Positions 6,430-10,144 of a DNA stretch of 10,144 bases are shown piece by piece. This DNA comes from Burkholderiales bacterium (lineage in GTDB: Bacteria > Pseudomonadota > Gammaproteobacteria > Burkholderiales > Burkholderiaceae), in NCBI GenBank assembly GCA_947447845.1, contig CANFNO010000051.1, positions 1 to 10,144 of the forward strand. The letters run 5' to 3'. Position 1 is the first letter of the stretch. Each line of letters begins with the position of its first letter. The position numbers and the translations under genes are program-made. The notes beneath the pieces were generated by a model. The model made no database searches, was not told the DNA's origin, and worked only from the letters and a program-made list of their open reading frames with translations.

Positions 6430-6753
6430 TCAGGCGCTGGCGGTTACCAGAACTTCGCTTGCTTCATCGAAACCGTCCGAATCTTCAGCCTCGTCTCCAC
6501 CTTCCATGGCGGCGATTTCAGCGCATTGAACGCCATTGAGCCGGTTGCGATAGGCTTTGAAGGAGTGCATTTCCAGCGCAGCCTCATCGCCATCGTCGTC
6601 GGCTGCAGCGGCTGCAAGGTGGTGTGTGGCGGCCTGCGCAAAGTATTGCGCGGCCTTGCGGTGGTAGTCGCCAACGGTTTCATATTCCTCATCGAACGCG
6701 TCAGTTGAATGGTGATCGACGATCTGGATTTCATGCTTGGGGTCATTGGACAT
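6430..6753 (-). CDS. Acidic helical protein of unknown function, 107 residues
   Basis: The likely start is ATG at 6753 (MSNDPKHEIQIVDHH), with GAGG placed 6 nt upstream on the minus strand. The frame can be extended 10 residues to 6783, but no such signal is there. The protein has an acidic start (DAFDEEYE), then a long helical stretch rich in Ala, His and aromatic residues (VGDYHRKAAQYFAQAATHH), an Asp/Ala run, a second helix (EMHSFKAYRNRLNGVQCAEIAAM) and a very acidic tail. Two helices with heptad-like His/Ala/Tyr spacing resemble small His/Ala-rich 'HH..AA..H' proteins of proteobacteria, but I cannot name a family. It has no signal peptide or membrane span. It is divergent from phoD and convergent with the TRAP operon. 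A Pho-box-like repeat lies 61-78 nt upstream, in its orientation. Confidence 0.75.
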   Translation of the reverse strand: MSNDPKHEIQIVDHHSTDAFDEEYETVGDYHRKAAQYFAQAATHHLAAAAADDDGDEAALEMHSFKAYRNRLNGVQCAEIAAMEGGDEAEDSDGFDEASEVLVTASA

Positions 6754-6797
6754 GGAGGGCCTCGCGTTGGTTGTGAACGGCACAGCGCCGCCACTTC

Positions 6798-6831
6798 ATG
6801 ATCTGCCCAATGCGTGAAAGTCTGGTGACAT
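6798..6831 (-). promoter_or_regulatory. Candidate Pho box and -10 for the leftward 107-residue gene
   Basis: Read on the minus strand, ATGTCAC, spacer CAGA and CTTTCAC (6831-6814) are two 7-mers 11 bp apart, each matching CTGTCAY at 6 of 7. Exactly 10 nt later comes GATCAT (6803-6798), a 4-of-6 match to TATAAT. That is the spacing of PhoB-activated promoters, which lack a normal -35. Transcription would start near 6791 and give a leader of about 38 nt. The spacer is not AT-rich. Computational candidate only. Confidence 0.3.
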
Positions 6832-6925
6832 TGAAAAGACTTTGTAGGAAACCGACATTCACCGCATTAACCAATTCGTCACATGGGAATGTTGCAATCC
6901 TTGCCACAACAACCAAGGCTCTTAT

Positions 6926-8668
6926 ATGACCCATCCCACCCGACGCAGTTTTATCACCACCACCGCCACGCTGGCGGCCATGGGTGGCGCTGCCACGCTT
7001 GCCGCATGCGGTGGCTCGGACCCGATTCCGGCGCAGTTCCTCTATGGCGTGGCCAGTGGCGACCCGTTGGCCGACCGCGTCATTCTGTGGACCCATGCCA
7101 TGCGGCCCACCCAAGAGAAAGATGTTCATCTGACTTGGCAGATAGCCAGCGACGCTGCATTTACCACCATCGTTAGTTCGGGCAGCGCGGTCGCTGCCTT
7201 TGCGGCTGGCAACACTGCCAAAGTGGATGCCACCGGCCTGGCTCCGGATAACACCTACTTCTATCGCTTCAAAGACGAAGTCGGCACGCTATCGCCTGTC
7301 GGTACCACGCGCACCTTGCCGTCTGGGAGTGCCACCTCCGTCAAGTTTGCAGTGTTTTCCTGCACCTTGTATTCGGCCGGTTTCTTCAACGTATATGACA
7401 GCGCTGTGAACTCGGGTGCGCAGTTTGCCATCCATCTGGGCGACTATATTTACGAGTACGGCTCGGACCCTGCCAAGTTCGGCAACACCAATGCGCTGAA
7501 CGCTTCGGTTACCGCTGTCAGCCTGGGCCGCGTGGTCAGCCCGGCCAACGATATCGCAAGCCTGAACGACTACCGCACGCGCTATGCGCTGTACCGACAG
7601 GACGCCAATCTGCAGGCGCTACACGCCAAGATGCCCTGGATCACCATTTGGGACGACCATGAGTTCGCCAACAACGCCTACATGGATGGAGCGCAAAACC
7701 ACGAGGTGGCCACCCAGGGAACATGGGCTGCGCGCAAGGCCGTTGCGGCGCAGGCCTATCACGAGTGGATGCCCATTCGCACGCCAGACGCGAGCAACCT
7801 GCTGAAGATTTACCGCAAGTTTGACTTCGGCACTTTGTTTTCCCTGCACATGTTGGACACGCGCATTGAAGGCCGCACCAAGCAGGTCTATGGTTACTAC
7901 GGCGATCCTTTTGATGCCAAGGCACAACCCTATGCCTGGGCCGACTATGCTGCCGGTCTGACGCCAGTGTCTGGTGTTTACCCTGATGCTGCAAACAAGA
8001 TGTTGAGCACTACCCAGTTCAACTGGCTCACTGGCAATATTGCGGCTGCGACAACCACGTGGCAGATCATCGGCAACCAGGACATCATGGCCAAGCTGTG
8101 GTATCCGCAGTCGGTGGTGGCAGCCTTTGCCCAGGGGCCGACCGCCTTCGGCACGGCTGTCGGTGCCTACCTCAGCGGCCCGCGCACCGAGTTCAAGATC
8201 CCGATCAACATGGACTCATGGGATGGCTACCCGATACAACGTGAAACCCTATTGCAAACAGTCAAAGCTACCGGCAAGAAGTTGGTGGTGCTATCGGGCG
8301 ACTCACACAACGCGTGGTTCAACAACCTCAAGTCACTCGATGGCACGACCCAGATCGGTGTCGAATTTGCCACCACCTCGGTCACTGCACCGGGCTACGA
8401 AAGCGCGGGCCTGGGCGGCCTGGCCTCCACCATTGACGGCACACGCCCGGACGTGGCCAACGGCGTCAACGGCACCGGCATGGGTCTGATCAGTGACGTC
8501 AATTACTGCGACACCCAACGCCGCGGCTATCTGCTGATGACGGTAACGTCTGCTAGCGTGAAGGGCGAATTTGTGTTTGTGGACAGCACCCTAACCAAGA
8601 GCTACGCCGCATCGGTAGGCAAAACGGTGACCGTGGCCGCTGCCAATCTGGCAGTCAGCTACAGCTAA
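6926..8668 (+). CDS. phoD: PhoD-type alkaline phosphatase/phosphodiesterase, Tat-exported lipoprotein
   Basis: A 580-residue secreted metallophosphoesterase. The N-terminus TRRSFITTTATLAAMGG (5-21) is a twin-arginine signal. It runs into L25-A-A-C28, a lipobox, so the protein is probably exported folded and anchored by Cys28. An N-terminal beta-domain (~37-130) precedes the PhoD catalytic domain. Metal-site motifs are FSC146TLYSAGFF (Cys expected to bind Fe3+, as in Bacillus subtilis PhoD), HLGD173YIYEY, WDD244HEFANN and LSGDSH461NAW. PhoD enzymes are Ca2+/Fe3+ dependent and release phosphate from phosphomonoesters and diesters outside the cytoplasm, usually under phosphate starvation. AAGG lies 8 nt before the ATG. 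I found no convincing Pho box in its own orientation. It stands alone, followed by a stem-loop and arsC. Confidence 0.93.
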   Translation: MTHPTRRSFITTTATLAAMGGAATLAACGGSDPIPAQFLYGVASGDPLADRVILWTHAMRPTQEKDVHLTWQIASDAAFTTIVSSGSAVAAFAAGNTAKVDATGLAPDNTYFYRFKDEVGTLSPVGTTRTLPSGSATSVKFAVFSCTLYSAGFFNVYDSAVNSGAQFAIHLGDYIYEYGSDPAKFGNTNALNASVTAVSLGRVVSPANDIASLNDYRTRYALYRQDANLQALHAKMPWITIWDDHEFANNAYMDGAQNHEVATQGTWAARKAVAAQAYHEWMPIRTPDASNLLKIYRKFDFGTLFSLHMLDTRIEGRTKQVYGYYGDPFDAKAQPYAWADYAAGLTPVSGVYPDAANKMLSTTQFNWLTGNIAAATTTWQIIGNQDIMAKLWYPQSVVAAFAQGPTAFGTAVGAYLSGPRTEFKIPINMDSWDGYPIQRETLLQTVKATGKKLVVLSGDSHNAWFNNLKSLDGTTQIGVEFATTSVTAPGYESAGLGGLASTIDGTRPDVANGVNGTGMGLISDVNYCDTQRRGYLLMTVTSASVKGEFVFVDSTLTKSYAASVGKTVTVAAANLAVSYS

Positions 8669-8699
8669 CTGCGGCGTCGCCCGCGCAATTGCGCCGCAG
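8669..8699 (+). terminator. Stem-loop directly after phoD
   Basis: CTGCGGCG (8669-8676) pairs perfectly with CGCCGCAG (8692-8699). The loop region holds a 12-bp palindrome, GCGCAATTGCGC (8683-8694), which offers an alternative fold. It starts right after the phoD stop. There is no T-run behind it, so it is a terminator or mRNA-end structure of uncertain strength. Confidence 0.45.
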
Positions 8700-8733
8700 G
8701 AGCGGACTGTCCACATAGAATGTGCAGCCGCTC
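8700..8733 (+). promoter_or_regulatory. Long imperfect stem-loop in the arsC leader
   Basis: Three nested arms pair: GAGCGG (8700-8705) with CCGCTC (8728-8733), CTG (8707-8709) with CAG (8725-8727), and CACAT (8712-8716) with ATGTG (8720-8724). They give 14 base pairs with two small left-arm bulges and the tight loop AGA. It abuts the phoD hairpin and ends 14 nt before the arsC ATG. It could be an operator dyad, an RNA control element or a second terminator. A TAGAAT hexamer (8716-8721) within it could be a -10 box. Confidence 0.45.
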
Positions 8734-8747
8734 TTGTCCAACCTACC

Positions 8748-9242
8748 ATGCATAACAAAATCTATAACGTACTTTTTCTGTGCACTTGCAATTCGGCCCG
8801 CAGCCTGATCGCTGAATCGCAGCTCAATGTCTTGGGCAAAGGTCGCTTCAAAGCCTATTCGGCTGGTAGTTTCCCCACCGGCAGCGTCGACCCGATGGCG
8901 CTGGAATTCCTGAAAGCCAACGACTTGCCGACTGAGGGCCTCAGAAGCAAGCCGTGGGACGAATTCGCTGTGCCGGGTGCGCCGGTGATGGACTATGTAT
9001 TGACGGTGTGCGATGACGCAGCTGAGAACATGAGCCCGGTCTGGCCTGGTCAGCCCATCTCGGCACATTGGCACGTGGACAACCCTGCCGCCGTTCAGGG
9101 AGATGAGCAGGCCAAGCACCATGCCATGGTGTCGGCCGCCGCCAATTTGCGCAGGCGTATTGAACTGTTTGTGGCTCTGCCCACTGCAGCACTGGATCGC
9201 ATGAGCATCCAGCACGCGCTGGGAACCATAGGCAGAAGTTAA
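8748..9242 (+). CDS. arsC: ArsC-type arsenate reductase / low-molecular-weight phosphatase family protein
   Basis: A 164-residue cytoplasmic protein of the low-molecular-weight tyrosine phosphatase fold. The P-loop is C12-T-C14-N-S-A-R18-S in VLFLCTCNSARSLIAES, with Cys12 as nucleophile and Arg18 as anion clamp. YSAGSFPTGSVDPMALEFL (37-55), TVCDDAAENMSPVWPGQP (86-103) and HWHVDNPAAVQG (107-118) align with ArsC proteins that reduce arsenate to arsenite. Three positions depart from the usual pattern: Cys14 replaces the common Gly/His in the P-loop, Ser96 stands where a redox-relay Cys precedes P-V-W-P-G, and Asn112 stands at the Asp of the D-P-A loop. The cysteines are only 12, 14 and 88. Function may be arsenate reduction with a glutathione/glutaredoxin partner, or a phosphatase activity. 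No arsR, arsB or acr3 gene lies beside it. No clear Shine-Dalgarno precedes the ATG. Confidence 0.85.
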   Translation: MHNKIYNVLFLCTCNSARSLIAESQLNVLGKGRFKAYSAGSFPTGSVDPMALEFLKANDLPTEGLRSKPWDEFAVPGAPVMDYVLTVCDDAAENMSPVWPGQPISAHWHVDNPAAVQGDEQAKHHAMVSAAANLRRRIELFVALPTAALDRMSIQHALGTIGRS

Positions 9243-9259
9243 GTCCTGCCAGGCAACGC

Positions 9260-9280
9260 AGGCTACTGCGGCAGCCTTTT
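9260..9280 (+). terminator. Weak hairpin plus TTTT after arsC
   Basis: AGGCT (9260-9264) pairs with AGCCT (9273-9277), followed by the rest of a four-T run (9277-9280). The stem is short and it overlaps the end of the convergent zinc-ribbon gene. Confidence 0.25.
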
Positions 9281-9481
9281 GGGCTTGCAATCAAAACAAA
9301 AAAACATCAATCCACCCAGATAGCGGTGGATTGCTCCGTTGCTTCGGAGCTTGTGTTCACCACATTTAAGACAGCTTCTGATCTCCCCATTGGCGCCCAT
9401 GCCCTGGAAGGGAGAGCCGCCTTCTTTTGATACGTAACGCAAGCCAGTGGATGCGATTTCGTTTGCCTCGGATTTGTTCAT
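9263..9481 (-). CDS. Small zinc-ribbon protein, 72 residues
   Basis: ATG at 9481 begins MNKSEANEIASTGLRY; the stop is at 9263-9265. Two CxxC pairs, C37-L-K-C40 and C62-F-D-C65, are separated by 21 residues with a basic, glycine-containing linker. This is the layout of a treble-clef or zinc-ribbon finger binding one Zn2+. The first ~35 residues look flexible and hold a glycine/serine-rich loop. Such miniproteins often bind nucleic acid or a protein partner, but I do not recognise a named family. The frame is open back to 9691, but the upstream extension lies in AT-rich intergenic DNA with a different residue composition and overlaps the divergent membrane gene. The Met at 9481 is therefore preferred, although its Shine-Dalgarno is weak. 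It is convergent with arsC, 20 nt away. Confidence 0.65.
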   Translation of the reverse strand: MNKSEANEIASTGLRYVSKEGGSPFQGMGANGEIRSCLKCGEHKLRSNGAIHRYLGGLMFFCFDCKPKRLPQ

Positions 9482-9570
9482 GCAGGTTCGGTCGGTGTGG
9501 TTGATCGGGCCATTTTGTTGCGACTTCGTTTCAATTGTATGACGGTGTGGTGTGACCATAACCAAGGCAC

Positions 9571-9598
9571 TTGCAAAACGGTATATATCGTATATATT
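9571..9598 (+). promoter_or_regulatory. Candidate sigma-70 promoter for the membrane protein gene
   Basis: TTGCAA (9571-9576) and TATATT (9593-9598) are spaced by 16 nt, matching TTGACA at 4 of 6 and TATAAT at 5 of 6. The block contains a direct repeat GTATATAT (9581-9588 and 9590-9597) and is the most AT-rich stretch of the window. Expected start of transcription is about 9605, 30 nt before the ATG. Confidence 0.4.
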
Positions 9599-9635
9599 AA
9601 TAGCCTGTTTACTCAACAACGTTGATGTCTGAAGT

Positions 9636-10144
9636 ATGGCTACAGAAGTTCTTGTGTGGTGGTTTTTGCTCTGTGTGGTGAGTGCACTCAATGTGCTCGC
9701 CCTGAGCTACTCCGCACGCCTTCTATGGCAAAAGCAGGGCGCTATTCCTGCAGAGGTGTATGCCTCGCGCAAGTTGCAACTGATGCTGTCCGCCGGCTAT
9801 GTGTTGGGTTGCGCCTACCGCTCAGCTTTGCCGGTGTTTGATGTGCAACGCATCTGCCTGTTTGACTCCTGGCTATCCAGCGTCATCGTGGGACGCTCGG
9901 TCGCCACCGTGGCCGAGTTATGTTTTGTAACGCAATGGGCGCTTTTGATGCGCGAGATTTCACAGGTCATGCAAAGCAAACCCGGGCGCCTGGCGGCGAT
10001 GGCCGTTGTGCCTTTGATCGTTGTTGCCGAAACGTGCTCTTGGTATTCGGTGCTCACCACGTCCAACATCGGGCATGTGATTGAAGAGTCGCTCTGGGGT
10101 GTCTCCGCCATGCTGTTGGTGATCAGCCTGCTGTCCATGTGGCC
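9636..10144 (+). CDS. Integral membrane protein of unknown function (3' partial)
   Basis: ATG at 9636 opens a frame without stop to the window edge; 169 residues are visible. The product is very hydrophobic, with probable spans at 5-24, 49-65, 80-104, 118-136 and 153-168. Several charged residues lie in or next to the spans: GRSVATVAEL (86-95, R87 and E94), VVAETCSWYSVLTT (129-142, E132) and NIGHVIEESLW (144-154, E150/E151). These regularly placed polar positions suggest a conserved channel or active-site core rather than an anchor. An extramembrane stretch RSALPVFDVQRICLFDSW (62-79) contains Pro and Asp. There is no signal peptide separate from span 1. I do not recognise a named family. It is divergent from the zinc-ribbon gene, with a promoter-like AT-rich block upstream and no strong Shine-Dalgarno. 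Confidence 0.75.
   Translation, partial: MATEVLVWWFLLCVVSALNVLALSYSARLLWQKQGAIPAEVYASRKLQLMLSAGYVLGCAYRSALPVFDVQRICLFDSWLSSVIVGRSVATVAELCFVTQWALLMREISQVMQSKPGRLAAMAVVPLIVVAETCSWYSVLTTSNIGHVIEESLWGVSAMLLVISLLSMW

Noticed and set aside
6840..6925. Pho box in phoD orientation (CGTCAC near 6877)
   Set aside because: Only one partial unit; the position 11 bp upstream matches at 3 of 7.
8655..9290. 211-residue minus-strand ORF opposite arsC
   Set aside because: Shadow frame created by high third-position GC. The sense strand encodes a full ArsC-fold protein.
9581..9597. GTATATAT direct repeat as a possible iteron or operator
   Set aside because: Only two copies in a promoter-like AT-rich block; a simple promoter explains it.
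9482..9691. Extended N-terminus (142 residues) for the zinc-ribbon protein
   Set aside because: The extension is read from AT-rich intergenic DNA and crosses the start of the divergent membrane gene. Its composition does not look coding.
1..10144. CRISPR array, insertion sequence, tRNA/rRNA, prophage or toxin-antitoxin pair
   Set aside because: I saw no regular repeat-spacer pattern, terminal inverted repeats with a transposase, cloverleaf-like sequence or paired small toxin/antitoxin genes.

Overview
The window is about 60% GC with strong G/C third-position bias, and its genes look like those of a betaproteobacterium, probably Burkholderiales/Comamonadaceae (Rhodoferax- or Polaromonas-like). 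That placement is inferred from gene content: a Lys/Ala/Pro-rich histone-H1-like tail protein, a TatT-type TRAP operon and a Tat-exported PhoD lipoprotein. It reads as ordinary chromosome. I see no insertion sequence, integrase, tRNA, rRNA or CRISPR array.

Left part (1-2172): the 3' end of an H1-like DNA-binding protein gene converges on a two-gene leftward operon. That operon encodes an M14-type zinc carboxypeptidase-like protein followed, 4 nt later, by an alpha/beta hydrolase. An inverted repeat separates the convergent genes. From 2173 to 2506 there is a divergent intergenic region. It holds one likely 40-residue membrane protein gene (2278-2400) with a small hairpin/T-run behind it, then a possible regulatory stretch.

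Centre (2507-6393): a rightward operon encodes a tripartite ATP-independent periplasmic (TRAP) transporter of the lipoprotein-associated kind known from Treponema pallidum (TatT/TatP/TatQM). A 40-residue acidic ORF with a good ribosome binding site ends in TGA. The next codon, in the same frame, is the GTG start of the TatT lipoprotein. The periplasmic binding protein (DctP type) and a fused small plus large permease (DctQM) follow, the last two overlapping by ATGA. The binding protein appears to have Phe where most TRAP binding proteins have their carboxylate-binding Arg, so the substrate may not be a simple organic acid.

Right part (6394-10144): a leftward gene for a 107-residue acidic helical protein of unknown function is divergent from phoD, which encodes a Tat-signal, lipobox-bearing alkaline phosphatase/phosphodiesterase. 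A Pho-box-like tandem repeat in the gap points toward the small gene. Behind phoD, two abutting stem-loops fill the gap to an arsC-type low-molecular-weight phosphatase-fold protein whose active site departs from the family at three places. A 72-residue zinc-ribbon protein (minus strand) follows. It is divergent from an integral membrane protein of unknown function that runs off the right edge.

A possible phosphate theme (PhoD, a phosphatase-fold ArsC, Pho-box-like repeats) is inference only. The most unusual items are the in-frame small ORF/TatT junction, the altered ArsC active site, the double stem-loop before arsC and the Arg-less TRAP binding protein.
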